DNA of 64,000 bases, from positions 754,293 through 818,292 of the forward strand of contig JAUJNT010000001.1 in NCBI GenBank assembly GCA_030448005.1. Reading direction: 5' to 3'. Of this stretch, positions 1 to 8,713 are shown piece after piece (the stretch's first letter is position 1; every line of letters starts with the position of its first letter). Made by a program: the position numbers and the translations under genes. The notes beneath the pieces are model-generated. The model worked only from the letters and a program-made list of their open reading frames with translations, ran no database searches and was not told where the DNA came from. The stretch is from Thermoleophilaceae bacterium. Lineage in GTDB: Bacteria > Actinomycetota > Thermoleophilia > Solirubrobacterales > Thermoleophilaceae.

Positions 1-603
1 GGCCACGCGCAGCGGGTCACGCAACCCGAGCCGCCTGACCACGTCGAGCGCCACCCGCGGCGTCGCCGTGGCGGTGGACGCCACGATGGCCTGCGCGCCG
101 AGGTGGCGCGCTGCGTCCGCGAGCCGGAAGTAGTCGGGGCGGAAATCGTGCCCCCACTGGGAGACGCAGTGAGCCTCGTCCACCACAAAGAGGCCGACGC
201 GCGCGCGCTTGACGGCGTCGAGGAAGCCGAGCGAAGAGAAGCGCTCGGGGGCCACGTAGAGGAGCCTCAACCCACCGCCTGCGGCGCGGCGCAGCACGCC
301 GGCGTTCACGTGGCCGTCCTGCTGGGCGTTCACCAGCCCGACCGCATCGCCCAGCCCGCGCGCGCGCAGGGCCTCCACCTGATCGTGCATGAGCGCGACG
401 AGCGGCGACACGACGATCGTGAGGTCATCCCTCATCAGCGCGGGCAGCTGGTAGCACAGCGACTTGCCCGAGCCGGTGGGCATGACCACCAGCACGTCCT
501 GGCCCGCGAGCGCCGCCTCGCACGCCTCTCGTTGGCCGGGACGGAATCCGTTGAAGCCGAAGCTCCGCTCGAGTGCGTCGAGGAGGTCCACCGCCGCTGA
601 CAC
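1..603 (-). CDS. recQ: RecQ-type ATP-dependent DNA helicase (N-terminal part, cut by window edge)
   Basis: The GTG start reads MSAAVDLLDALERSFGF, and the reading frame stays open to the left edge (201 codons seen). Visible SF2 helicase motifs are the Q-motif region FRPGQREAC, Walker A MPTGSGKS, motif Ia VVSPLVALMHDQ, the RecQ signature DEAHCVSQWGHDFRPDY and motif III STATAT. RecQ helicases unwind DNA 3'-5' in recombination and fork repair. The second RecA-like domain, zinc-binding and HRDC regions lie outside the window, so full-length RecQ and a short RecQ-like protein cannot be told apart. It begins 43 nt after the membrane-protein stop on the same strand and may be the last gene of the purine operon transcript. 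Confidence 0.9.
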   Translation of the reverse strand, partial: MSAAVDLLDALERSFGFNGFRPGQREACEAALAGQDVLVVMPTGSGKSLCYQLPALMRDDLTIVVSPLVALMHDQVEALRARGLGDAVGLVNAQQDGHVNAGVLRRAAGGGLRLLYVAPERFSSLGFLDAVKRARVGLFVVDEAHCVSQWGHDFRPDYFRLADAARHLGAQAIVASTATATPRVALDVVRRLGLRDPLRVA

Positions 604-646
604 TACCTGCGCGCGCGGCGGGGATGGGCGGGGCGTGCGGAAGCTG

Positions 647-1063
647 TCACCGAGAGGGTCGAAGTCTTGACAGACCGATCGCACCGACGATCAGACCCGC
701 TACGGCCGGCACGATCATCCCGGCCCACGACAGGTCGTCGACGGGGATATCCGGGTAGGGCTGACTGAAGGGGCCCCAGTCGGGCAGGACGTGCACGGCG
801 ACGAAGCCGACCGCCGTAGCGAAGCCCACGAAGGCCGTGGCCGCCGGCGCAAGCGGGTGGCCCGCGGCGGCGAGGGCGAGCACCAGCAGCACGGTCACAA
901 AGCCGGCGGCACCAACCGCCGCGGTTCCTCCGGGGACCGCCGCCTCCTGTCTCAGGGCGTGATCGAGCGCATGGACGACAAGCAGGCCGAGGAGCAACCC
1001 GTTCCCGACCACAAGGACCCGGAACCGACGGCGAGACACGCCTGAGAGGATGGTTTGAGCCAC
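647..1063 (-). CDS. Small polytopic membrane protein of unknown function
   Basis: This 138-residue protein (GTG start) has about four hydrophobic segments: residues 15-33, 45-68, 72-91 and 112-132. The loops are short and the C-terminus is basic (SRLRPSR). No catalytic motif is recognised. It starts 11 nt after the purF stop on the same strand, so it is probably co-transcribed with purF, but nothing in the sequence ties it to purine synthesis. The coding call rests on its position, hydrophobic periodicity and lack of a better frame. Confidence 0.65.
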   Translation of the reverse strand: MAQTILSGVSRRRFRVLVVGNGLLLGLLVVHALDHALRQEAAVPGGTAAVGAAGFVTVLLVLALAAAGHPLAPAATAFVGFATAVGFVAVHVLPDWGPFSQPYPDIPVDDLSWAGMIVPAVAGLIVGAIGLSRLRPSR

Positions 1064-1074
1064 GGGCGATGCGC

Positions 1075-2505
1075 CTAGGTCTTGAGGACCGCGAGCTCCT
1101 CGAGCGCGAACTTCCCGTTCGCATCGTCGCTACGAGCCAAGGGGTAGTCACCGGAGAAGCACGCGTCACAGTGGGTCTCGCGCGTCCCGCGTATCGCCTC
1201 GTAGACCCCACCGAGGGAGAGGTAGGCGAGCGAGTCGCAACCCAGCTCCTCCGCAATCTCCTCGACAGTGCGCCCGTGGGCCACCATCTCCTGCTTCGTG
1301 GACATGTCCACGCCGTAGTGGCAGGGGTGGCGTATGGGTGGCGCGGAAATCCGCATGTGCACCTCCGCCGCGCCGGCCTCGCGCAGCATCCCGACGATCT
1401 GGCGCGTGGTGTTGCCGCGCACGATCGAGTCGTCCACCACCGCGAGCCGCTTTCCCTCCACGACCTCGCGCAGGGGGTTGAACTTCATCCTCAGGCCGTG
1501 CTTGCGCAACTCCTGGCCGGGCTGGATGAACGTGCGCGCCACATAGCGGTTCTTGATGAGCCCATCGTCGCGCGGCAGGCCCGAGGCCTTTGCGTACCCG
1601 GCGGCGGCGGCGTTGCCGGAGTCGGGGACCGCGATCACGACGTCTGCTTCCACGGGCGCCTCGCGCCACAGGATCTCGCCCATCTTGCGGCGCGAGACCT
1701 GGATGCGGTTGCCCTCGAGGATCGAGTCGGGCCGTGCGAAGTAGATGTGCTCGAAGACGCAGAAGGCCTTGCGAGGCGATTCGACCACCTGGCGGGTCTC
1801 GATGCCGCGATCGCCGAGCGAGACCATCTCCCCCGGCGCCACCTCGCGCCACAGCTCGGCGTTGATGATGTCGAACGCGCAACTCTCCGACGCCACGCAG
1901 TAGCGCTCGCCGATCCGACCGAGCGAGAGCGGCCGCAGGCCGGCGCCGTCACGGAAGGCAACCACCGCATCCTCGGTCATCACCACCGTGGAGAAGGCAC
2001 CCTCGAGCCGCGGCATCACGTCGGCCACCGCTTCCTCGATCGTGTCGGCCTCGTGGGTGGAGAGCAGAGCGGCGATGATCTCCGAGTCCGAGGTCGACCG
2101 AAAGGAGACGCCCTTCTCGGAGAGCTCCTCGTGCAGCTCGACGGCGTTGATGAGGTTGCCGTTGTGGGCAAGGGCGACCTGGTGGCGGTCGGGCCGCCAG
2201 ACTGGCTGGGCGTTCTCCCAGGCGGAGGATCCGGTGGTGGAGTAGCGCACGTGCCCGATCGCCATCGCCCCGCCCAGCGCCCTCAGGTTGCGCTCGTCGA
2301 ATACCTGGGACACGAGCCCCAGCTCACGCTCGATCATGATGCGACCGCCGTCGCAGGCGGCTATCCCCGCGGACTCCTGCCCGCGGTGCTGCAGCGCGTA
2401 CAGGGCGAAGTACGCGAGCTCGGCGACGTCGGACTCCGGCGCGTATACACCGAAGACTCCACATTCGTCGCGCGGTCCGTCGCGGTGGTCCAGGGGGTGG
2501 CTCAT
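1075..2505 (-). CDS. purF: Amidophosphoribosyltransferase
   Basis: PurF makes 5-phosphoribosylamine from PRPP and glutamine, the first committed step of purine synthesis. The 476-residue protein has a short propeptide ending DE before Cys15 (CGVFGVYA), the N-terminal nucleophile of the glutaminase domain; ALQHRGQESAGIA follows. The phosphoribosyltransferase domain carries the PRPP-binding loop VVDDSIVRGNTTR. The C-terminal part has CDACFSGDYP, whose cysteines fit the Fe-S type of PurF. Length is normal for the family. It is the last recognisable pur gene of the operon, separated from purL by a 289-nt repeat-bearing gap. TACGCT lies 12 nt before the ATG and could be a local -10 element. Confidence 0.97.
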   Translation of the reverse strand: MSHPLDHRDGPRDECGVFGVYAPESDVAELAYFALYALQHRGQESAGIAACDGGRIMIERELGLVSQVFDERNLRALGGAMAIGHVRYSTTGSSAWENAQPVWRPDRHQVALAHNGNLINAVELHEELSEKGVSFRSTSDSEIIAALLSTHEADTIEEAVADVMPRLEGAFSTVVMTEDAVVAFRDGAGLRPLSLGRIGERYCVASESCAFDIINAELWREVAPGEMVSLGDRGIETRQVVESPRKAFCVFEHIYFARPDSILEGNRIQVSRRKMGEILWREAPVEADVVIAVPDSGNAAAAGYAKASGLPRDDGLIKNRYVARTFIQPGQELRKHGLRMKFNPLREVVEGKRLAVVDDSIVRGNTTRQIVGMLREAGAAEVHMRISAPPIRHPCHYGVDMSTKQEMVAHGRTVEEIAEELGCDSLAYLSLGGVYEAIRGTRETHCDACFSGDYPLARSDDANGKFALEELAVLKT

Positions 2506-2593
2506 GCGCCCACACCCAGCGTACCAGCGAGAACGGCGCCGTCAGGGGGGCTGGTCCCCAGGAGGAGGGCGCGCACCTGATCGGGCTGCCGAC

Positions 2594-2730
2594 GGGAAGA
2601 ACCTCGGTTCGTTCGCGCCTGCCTGCCGCCGGGCCGGGCTTTCGCCCGCCTTCCGGGCACAGGTTCGGCCGGCTTCCGCCCCGCCCGAACGGACCGGGCT
2701 TTCGCTCGCCTTCCGGGAAGAACCCCGGTC
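2594..2730. repeat. Short direct repeats in the purL-purF gap
   Basis: The non-coding gap 2506-2794 holds two nearly identical 24-nt copies of CCGGGCTTTCGCYCGCC followed by TTCCGGG at 2634-2657 and 2694-2717, exactly 60 nt apart. They are bracketed by GGGAAGAACCYCGGT copies near 2594 and 2715. The units contain inverted GC stems and could fold. No gene is seen here. It may be a degenerated intergenic element or an RNA structure between the two purine genes. Confidence 0.6.
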
Positions 2731-2794
2731 CCCTCCCACCCAGCCGGATCCGGCCGAGCTTCTGCCCGCCCCCTCAGCGGCCGGGGTCCCGCGC

Positions 2795-5014
2795 TCACCC
2801 GAAGGCCGCCGCCAGCGCGCCGGAAGCGCCACCCAGCTCGTCCAGGGACCACTCGAGGCCACCCTCGAGCGCAAGGGAGGCGCCCCCCACGGTGCCTATC
2901 GTGGCGACCGCGTCGCCCAGGCCGGCGGCGAGCGCGGAGAGCGCCTCGGGGGGACCGGAGACCACAAAGCGCCCCACGCCCTCGCCGAAGAGCCCGGTGA
3001 GGCGATCGGCCCCGTCGGGGGCCGACACCGAGGCCCCGATCCGGCCGGCGAGACAGCATTCCGCGAGCGCCACCGCGAGGCCGCCCTCGGCCACGTCGTG
3101 GATGCTCGCTAGCGTGCCGCCACGGGCGGCGCCGCGCACCTGCTCGATGCACTCCCAGACCGCCCCCACGTCGATGTCCGCAAGCCCCTGAGGAAGCTCT
3201 GCCCCATGCAGCTTGGCCAGCTCGGACCCGGCAAGCGAGGGTTGGAACCCGCGTGGCGATACCAGCGCGATCTCGTGGCCCTCCTCGGCGAATCCCAGCT
3301 GGGGCACGCTGCCGACGTCGGGCAGCCGGCCCACCATGCCGACCACCGGCGTCGGGTAGATCGGGGCGCCGCCCGACTCGTTGTAGAGCGACACGTTTCC
3401 TCCCACCACCGGCACGCCGATGCGGGTGAGCACGTCGGCCATGCCGGCCACGGAGCGCTCGAGCTGCCATGCCACGTGGGGCTTCTCAGGGTTGCCGAAG
3501 TTGAGGCAGTTGGTCAGGCCGAGCGGCTCCGCGCCCGCGCACGCAAGGTTGGCCGCGCACTCGAGCACCGCCTCCACCGTGCCGTGGTATGGATCGCACG
3601 CCACCCGCCGGCCGTTGCCGTCGATCGAGATGGCGATCCCCGGGCGTACGCCGTCCCCATCCTCGTCGGGATAGAGCTGAAGCACCGCTGAATCTGACTG
3701 CTGGGGGCGGCGCACCGTGCGGGACTGGACCAGGCAGTCGTACTGCTCGAACAGCGAGCGCCGCGAGCTCAGGTTGGAGGAGGAGAGCAGCGCGGGAAGC
3801 GCGTCGCGCGGGTCCTCTGACCGGAGCTTCCGGGCCGGGGCGCCGTAGATCTGACGCGCGGGCCTGGCCGGCTCGAGGTCATAGAGCGGGCAGTCGTCCA
3901 CCAGAGCCTCGACCGGCATGTCGCCCACAACGTGGTCGGCCCCCGCCCGGCTGTCGATCACCGTCAGGCGGCGGTCGGCCGTGACCTGTCCGATGGCCGT
4001 CGCACGGACCTCCCAGCGCGCGCAGACCGCCTCGAGCTCTGCCAGCTCGTCGGGCTCGATCACGCAGAGCATCCGCTCCTGGGACTCCGAGACCATGATC
4101 TCGAACGGCTCGAGGCCCTGCTCTCGCAGCGGCACCCTGCCGACGTCGATCTCGAGCCCGACCTCTCCCTTGGATGCCATCTCCGCCGCGCTCGACGACA
4201 GCCCGGCGGCCCCCAGGTCCTGCAGGGAGCGCAGAGTCCCGCGGTCGAGCAGCTCGAGGCAGCACTCGAGCAGCCGCTTCTCTTCGAACGGGTCCCCGAT
4301 CTGCACCGTGGGGCGCTTCGAGGCGTCGTCCTCCCCGAGCTCCGCGCTTGCCAGCACCGAGGCGCCGCCGATCCCGTCGCGGCCGGTGCGCGCGCCCATG
4401 AGCACCAGCAGGTTGCCGACACCCGCGGCCGCGCTGCGCATGAGCCGGTCCGCGGGAGCGATGCCGAGGCACATGGCGTTCACGAGGCAGTTCTGCTCGT
4501 AGGGCGCCTCGAAGTACACCTCGCCTCCGACGGTGGGAACACCGATCGAGTTGCCGTAGTGGCCGATACCTGACACCGCCCCGTTCAGCAGATAGCGCGA
4601 CCGTGGCGAGGCCAGCTCCCCGAAGCGCAGCGAGTCGAGAATGGCGATCGGCCGGGCTCCCACCGCGAACACGTCGCGCAGGATGCCTCCCACCCCGGTG
4701 GCCGCGCCCTCGAAGGGCTCCACGGCGCTCGGGTGGTTGTGGGACTCCACCTTGAACGCGATCGCCTGGCCGTCGCCCACGTCCACCGCGCCCGCGTTCT
4801 CGCCGGGGCCCATCAGCAGGTGAGGGCCCTCGGTGGGCAGGCGCCCGAGCAGCTTCTTCGAGTGCTTGTAGGCGCAGTGCTCGGACCACATGAGCGAGAA
4901 CACCGCGAGCTCGACCCCGTTGGGCTCGCGGCCCAGCTTCTCGATGATCAGCTCGTACTCGCGGTCGGTGAGGCCGAGCTCGCGGTGGCGGGACGCGGCC
5001 GGGCCGGCGCTCAC
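2795..5014 (-). CDS. purL: Phosphoribosylformylglycinamidine synthase, large subunit
   Basis: PurL converts FGAR to FGAM using ATP and ammonia delivered by PurQ. At 739 residues it is the small bacterial form that works in a PurS-PurQ-PurL complex. The N-terminal catalytic stretch has LMWSEHCAYKHSKK, the substrate/nucleotide region has KVESHNHPSAVEPFEGAATG, and later come QDLGAAGLSSS and the second half-repeat with TNCLNFGNPEKP and HDVAEGGLAVALAE. The GTG start overlaps the purQ stop as GTGA, suggesting translational coupling. Its C-terminus is followed by the repeat-bearing gap before purF. Confidence 0.97.
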   Translation of the reverse strand: MSAGPAASRHRELGLTDREYELIIEKLGREPNGVELAVFSLMWSEHCAYKHSKKLLGRLPTEGPHLLMGPGENAGAVDVGDGQAIAFKVESHNHPSAVEPFEGAATGVGGILRDVFAVGARPIAILDSLRFGELASPRSRYLLNGAVSGIGHYGNSIGVPTVGGEVYFEAPYEQNCLVNAMCLGIAPADRLMRSAAAGVGNLLVLMGARTGRDGIGGASVLASAELGEDDASKRPTVQIGDPFEEKRLLECCLELLDRGTLRSLQDLGAAGLSSSAAEMASKGEVGLEIDVGRVPLREQGLEPFEIMVSESQERMLCVIEPDELAELEAVCARWEVRATAIGQVTADRRLTVIDSRAGADHVVGDMPVEALVDDCPLYDLEPARPARQIYGAPARKLRSEDPRDALPALLSSSNLSSRRSLFEQYDCLVQSRTVRRPQQSDSAVLQLYPDEDGDGVRPGIAISIDGNGRRVACDPYHGTVEAVLECAANLACAGAEPLGLTNCLNFGNPEKPHVAWQLERSVAGMADVLTRIGVPVVGGNVSLYNESGGAPIYPTPVVGMVGRLPDVGSVPQLGFAEEGHEIALVSPRGFQPSLAGSELAKLHGAELPQGLADIDVGAVWECIEQVRGAARGGTLASIHDVAEGGLAVALAECCLAGRIGASVSAPDGADRLTGLFGEGVGRFVVSGPPEALSALAAGLGDAVATIGTVGGASLALEGGLEWSLDELGGASGALAAAFG

Positions 5015-5679
5015 GCCGGCACGAGCCCTGCCGCGAGCGACTCGAACAGCCTGCCGCCGTCGGTGGAACCGGTGAGCGGATCGACGGCGTGCTCGGGATG
5101 GGGCATCAGGCCCATCACGTTGCGCTCGCGGTTGGTGACCGCGGCGATGTCCCGCGCCGAGCCGTTGGGGTTCTGCCCGTGGCGGTAGCGCAGCACGACC
5201 TGGCCGTCCGCTTCGAGCCTGTCGAGCACCTCCTCCGACGCGTAGTAGCGGCCGGTCGTGTGCTTGACCGGGATCGAGAGCACCTCACCCCACTCGCACG
5301 CGCGCGTGAATAGGCTGGCGGCACTCGCAACCTCCACCTCCACCTGCCTGCAGAGAAAGCGGCGGCCGGTGTTCGGCAGGAGCGCGCCGGGCAGGAGCCC
5401 CGCCTCGCAGAGCACCTGGAAGCCGTTGCAGATTCCGAGCACGGCGCCGCCGGCGGCGGCGAACCGCCCCACCGCCTCCATCACCGGCGAGAAGCGCGCG
5501 ATGGCGCCGCAGCGGAGGTAGTCGCCATAGGAGAAGCCACCGGGGATGACCACCGCGTCGGCATCTCCCACCGTGCGCTCGCCATGCCACAGGAGCTCCG
5601 CCTCGCCGAAGCGACGGCACGCGAGTAGCGCGTCGACCTCGTCGCAGCTGCCCGGAAAGCGGACCACCCCGAACCTCAC
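5011..5679 (-). CDS. purQ: Phosphoribosylformylglycinamidine synthase, glutaminase subunit
   Basis: This is a class I glutamine amidotransferase that supplies ammonia to PurL. The 222-residue protein starts MRFGVVRFPGSCDE from a GTG that overlaps the purS stop (GTGA). The catalytic triad is visible: nucleophile Cys in GICNGFQVL and the His-Glu pair in MPHPEHA. The oxyanion-region motif VIPGGFSYGDYLR is typical of PurQ. It ends in a TGA that overlaps the purL start by four bases. The frame is open far upstream, but homology begins at this GTG. Confidence 0.96.
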   Translation of the reverse strand: MRFGVVRFPGSCDEVDALLACRRFGEAELLWHGERTVGDADAVVIPGGFSYGDYLRCGAIARFSPVMEAVGRFAAAGGAVLGICNGFQVLCEAGLLPGALLPNTGRRFLCRQVEVEVASAASLFTRACEWGEVLSIPVKHTTGRYYASEEVLDRLEADGQVVLRYRHGQNPNGSARDIAAVTNRERNVMGLMPHPEHAVDPLTGSTDGGRLFESLAAGLVPA

Positions 5680-5921
5680 GAGGCAGGGTCGGCCGCGGGC
5701 TCGAGCAAGAGCACCTCGTAGTCCTCGATGAGCGGGTTTGCCAGCAGCCGCTCGCACATCTCCTCGATGCCGGCCGTGTCCTCCAGCTCGAGCTCCACCA
5801 TCCGCCCGACCCGCACGTTGGACACGCCCTCGAAGCCGAGCGCCGGAAGCGCCCGCTCGACGACCTGGCCCTGGGGGTCGAGGATGCCCTCCTTCGGGCG
5901 GATCAGCACGCGCGCCTTCAC
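5676..5921 (-). CDS. purS: Phosphoribosylformylglycinamidine synthase subunit PurS
   Basis: PurS is the small structural subunit that joins PurQ to PurL. The 81-residue protein reads MKARVLIRPKEGILDPQGQ at its start, with the family motif VVERALPALGF and the later segment NPLIEDYEV. The GTG start overlaps the purC stop as GTGA, and its own TGA overlaps the purQ start the same way. Three successive GTGA junctions (purC-purS-purQ-purL) argue for tight translational coupling of the complex. Confidence 0.94.
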   Translation of the reverse strand: MKARVLIRPKEGILDPQGQVVERALPALGFEGVSNVRVGRMVELELEDTAGIEEMCERLLANPLIEDYEVLLLEPAADPAS

Positions 5922-6814
5922 CGCGCCGCACCGCTGCGATCGAGCCAGTGCGAGAACGGCTCCCCGGCGATCCGCTCGTACGCGTCGATGTACAGCTTGC
6001 GGGTGCGGTCGACGACCTTCGTCGGCAATGGCGGCGCGGGCGGCGTCTTGTCCCACCCCGAGCTCGCGGCCCAGTCGCGCACGTACTGCTTGTCGAACGA
6101 GGGCTGGGGGCGCCCCGGGGTGTAGCCCTGCGCCGGCCAGAAGCGCGAGGAGTCCGGGGTGAGCACCTCGTCGGCGAGCACGAGCGTGCCGTCGGGGCGG
6201 CGGCCGAACTCGAACTTGGTGTCGGCGAGGATGATCCCACGCTCGCGCGCGTGCGCGGCACCGAAGGAGTAGAGCTCGATCGACAGGCGCCGCACCTCCT
6301 CGAGGAGGGCGCGATCACCGACGATCTCGGCGGCGCGGTCGAAGCTCACGTTCTCGTCGTGGTCGCCGATCTCCGCCTTCGTGGCAGGGGTGAAGATAGG
6401 CTCGGGCAGGCGATCCGACTCCTGAAGCCCGTCGGGGAGGGGGATGCCGCACACCGTGCCCGTGGCCAGGTAGTCCTTCCAGCCCGAACCGGTTATGTAG
6501 CCCCGCACGACGCACTCCACCGGCAGCATGTCGAGCCGCTCCACGAGCAGCCCGCGCCCGCGGCACTCCCCCGGCATCTCCGTGTAGGAGACGAGGTGGT
6601 TGGGGCAGATCTCCCGCGTGCGGTCGAACCAGAACGTGGACAGCCCGGTGAGCACACGTCCCTTGTCCGGGATGGCGGTGGGATGCACCACGTCGTAGGT
6701 GGATATCCGGTCCGAGGCCACCAAGAGCAAGCGATCCTCGCCCACGGCGTAGATGTCGCGGACCTTGCCCTGGGCGAGCAGATCCATGCTTTCGAGCGCG
6801 CCGGCCTCACTCAC
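5918..6814 (-). CDS. purC: Phosphoribosylaminoimidazole-succinocarboxamide synthase
   Basis: This SAICAR synthetase joins CAIR and aspartate using ATP. Family motifs are QGKVRDIYAVG (ATP loop), SDRISTYDV, RGYITGSGWKDY, GIILADTKFEFG and DEVLTPDSSRFW. The frame is open to an ATG at 6844, but I place the start at the GTG at 6814 (MSEAGALES, 298 residues). The hexamer TAGATT lies exactly 7 nt before this GTG, as at other apparent leaderless starts in the window, and the extra ten residues carry no family homology. The gene is 59 nt downstream of purB, so it may open a second transcription unit inside the purine cluster. Confidence 0.95.
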   Translation of the reverse strand: MSEAGALESMDLLAQGKVRDIYAVGEDRLLLVASDRISTYDVVHPTAIPDKGRVLTGLSTFWFDRTREICPNHLVSYTEMPGECRGRGLLVERLDMLPVECVVRGYITGSGWKDYLATGTVCGIPLPDGLQESDRLPEPIFTPATKAEIGDHDENVSFDRAAEIVGDRALLEEVRRLSIELYSFGAAHARERGIILADTKFEFGRRPDGTLVLADEVLTPDSSRFWPAQGYTPGRPQPSFDKQYVRDWAASSGWDKTPPAPPLPTKVVDRTRKLYIDAYERIAGEPFSHWLDRSGAAR

Positions 6815-6821
6815 CCTGCTG

Positions 6822-6827
6822 AATCTA
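6822..6827 (-). promoter_or_regulatory. Probable -10 element (TAGATT) of purC, leaderless
   Basis: On the minus strand TAGATT is followed by 7 nt and the purC GTG, which would place the transcript start at or next to the start codon. No convincing -35 box is seen. TANNNT at this spacing recurs before many genes in the window. Confidence 0.5.
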
Positions 6828-6852
6828 ACAAGCCGCCCCGTCACTCAGGCAC

Positions 6853-6881
6853 CCGCGCGACGGGCAAACTGCCTCAGTTTG
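6853..6881 (-). terminator. Hairpins across the purB stop codon (possible attenuator/terminator)
   Basis: CAAACTG-AGG-CAGTTTG is a perfect 7-bp inverted repeat that includes the purB stop codon. It is followed at once by a shorter stem CCCG...CGGG (6853-6864). No T-run follows. It lies upstream of the purC promoter and could limit read-through or stabilise the 3' end of the purD-purE-purB message. Confidence 0.4.
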
Positions 6882-8157
6882 GGAGGTCATCGAGGCGCCC
6901 GACGATCTCCCGGGCGTGGCGCACGAACGCGCGCGGGTCGAAGATCGCGTCCAGGTCGAGCTCGGGGGCGGCGTCGGCCAGCAGCCCGCGAAACGGCGTG
7001 CGCTCCTGCCACGCGCGCCGCGCGCTCTCCTGCACGATGCGGTAGGCCTCATCACGCGGGCGACCCGACTCCACCAGCGCGAGCAGGGCGCGCTGGGAGA
7101 AGAGCGCGCCGTGGGTGGCCTCGATGTTCTCCCTCATCCGGTCTACGTGCACCGTCATGCCGTCCACCACGCGGATCGCCAGATGCTGGGCGTAGTCGAG
7201 CAGGATGGTGGCGTCCGCCAGCGCCACGCGCTCGACCGATGAGTGCGAGATGTCGCGCTCGTGCCACAGCGCCACATCCTCCAGCCCGGCCTGCGCGTAG
7301 CCCCGCAGCAGCCGAGCGAGGCCGGTGATCCGCTCGCTCACGATCGGGTTTCTCTTGTGCGGCATGGCCGACGAGCCCTTCTGCCCGGAGCGGAAGGGCT
7401 CTTCGACCTCGCGGACCTCGGTGCGCTGGAGGTGGCGCACCTCCGTGGCAAAGCGCTCGAGGCCAGCACCGGCCAGGGCAACGGCTGCGAGGAGCTCCGC
7501 GTGGCGATCGCGCGCCACGACCTGGGTCGACACGTCCTCCCGTGCGAGGCCGAGCCGGCTCAGCACCGCCGCCTCCAGGTCGGGACCGGTGGCCGCGTAG
7601 GTGCCGACCGCGCCCGACAGCGCACCCACCGAAGCGCCGCGCGCCGCCCTCTCGAGGCGCTCAAGGTTGCGCTGAGCCTCGAAGGCAAACCCCGCGAGCT
7701 TCACCCCGAAGGTGGTGGGCTCGGCATGCACGCCGTGCGTGCGGCCCACGCAGAGGGTGCCCTCGTGCTCGCGCGCGCGCCGCACCAGGGCGTCGCGGAA
7801 GGAGCGGGCGCCCTCCGTCAGCAGGCTGCCCGCCTGGCTCAGCTGCAGGGCGAGCGCCGTGTCGAGCACGTCGGAGGAGGTAAGGCCGTGGTGCACCCAG
7901 CGGCCAGCCTCTCCGACCGAGGCCGCCACCACGTCCACGAAGGCGGCCACGTCGTGGTCCGTTACCCGCTCGCGCTCGGCCACCGCCTCGACGGTGAAGG
8001 ACGCCCGCTCCCGGATCGCGATGGCGTCCTCGGGAGGCACCACGCCCCGCTCGGCCAGGGCGTCGGTCACCGCGAGCTCCACCCGCAGCCAGGTCTCGAG
8101 CTTGCGCTGCTCGGACCAGATCGCCCCCATCTCCGGGCGCGTGTAACGGGATATCAA
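6874..8157 (-). CDS. purB: Adenylosuccinate lyase
   Basis: PurB removes fumarate from SAICAR and from adenylosuccinate. The fumarase/aspartase-superfamily signature [14 protein letters not shown] is present, as are [13 protein letters not shown] and [13 protein letters not shown]. The frame is open to 8226, but I place the start at the TTG at 8157. Translation from there reads [14 protein letters not shown], which matches the conserved PurB N-terminus; AGGTG lies about 6 nt upstream, giving 427 residues. It begins 7 nt after the purE stop. Confidence 0.95.
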   Translation of the reverse strand: MISRYTRPEMGAIWSEQRKLETWLRVELAVTDALAERGVVPPEDAIAIRERASFTVEAVAERERVTDHDVAAFVDVVAASVGEAGRWVHHGLTSSDVLDTALALQLSQAGSLLTEGARSFRDALVRRAREHEGTLCVGRTHGVHAEPTTFGVKLAGFAFEAQRNLERLERAARGASVGALSGAVGTYAATGPDLEAAVLSRLGLAREDVSTQVVARDRHAELLAAVALAGAGLERFATEVRHLQRTEVREVEEPFRSGQKGSSAMPHKRNPIVSERITGLARLLRGYAQAGLEDVALWHERDISHSSVERVALADATILLDYAQHLAIRVVDGMTVHVDRMRENIEATHGALFSQRALLALVESGRPRDEAYRIVQESARRAWQERTPFRGLLADAAPELDLDAIFDPRAFVRHAREIVGRLDDLPN

Positions 8158-8164
8158 GCGGCAC

Positions 8165-8713
8165 CTATGCGTCGAGGATCTTCGCGGCCAGCACCGCCGC
8201 GTTGCGCGCGCCGTCCACCCCGACACAGCCCACCGGCACGCCCGGCGGCATCTGCGCGATCGCCAGCAGCGCGTCGAGGCCGCCGGCGATCGAAGTGCTC
8301 GAGGTCAGGGGGACGCCGATCACGGGAAGGTCCGTATGCGCGGCCACCACCCCCGGGAGGGCAGCCGCGAGGCCCGCCCCGGCGATGATCACCCGCAGGC
8401 CCCGGCCTCGCGCGTTCCTGGCGTACTCGGTGACCACGTCGGGATCCCGGTGGGCGCTCATCACGCGCACCTCGCTCAGGATCGAGCGGTCGTCGAGCTC
8501 CTTCTTTGCCTTCTCCATCACGGCCATGTCGCTCTTTGACCCCATCACGATCCCCACGCGCGGGGCGTCCACCTCGAGGTCGTCGAACTCGTGCTCCACC
8601 TGGGTCTCCACCTCAGGGGCCGCCAGCGGCGCCGGGGCCTCGGGGATCGGGACCTCGGGGATCGGGACCTTGGGGGTCGGGACCTCAGGGGTCGGGGACT
8701 CGCTCTCCTCCAT
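8165..8713 (-). CDS. purE: 5-(carboxyamino)imidazole ribonucleotide mutase with Pro-rich N-terminal extension
   Basis: PurE moves the carboxylate of N5-CAIR to make CAIR. The conserved core starts near residue 54 (VGIVMGSKSDMAVM) and holds SAHRDPD and the loop with PVIGVPL. The 182-residue protein is longer than usual because of an acidic/proline-rich leader with pentad repeats of the type (I/T)PEVP encoded by tandem 15-nt units. The ATG overlaps the purD stop as TGATG. No purK is present in the window, although class I PurE normally depends on it; it may lie elsewhere. Confidence 0.93.
   Translation of the reverse strand: MEESESPTPEVPTPKVPIPEVPIPEAPAPLAAPEVETQVEHEFDDLEVDAPRVGIVMGSKSDMAVMEKAKKELDDRSILSEVRVMSAHRDPDVVTEYARNARGRGLRVIIAGAGLAAALPGVVAAHTDLPVIGVPLTSSTSIAGGLDALLAIAQMPPGVPVGCVGVDGARNAAVLAAKILDA
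8639..8700. repeat. Tandem 15-nt repeats inside purE
   Basis: About four units resembling CGGGACCTCGGGGAT are arranged head to tail and encode the five-residue repeats P-E-V-P-I/T in the purE leader. The units differ by single bases. Such repeats can expand or contract in steps of five residues without breaking the frame. Confidence 0.7.

Noticed and set aside
1069..2580. 503-codon plus-strand frame opposite purF
   Set aside because: PurF on the other strand has complete family motifs; this is its shadow.
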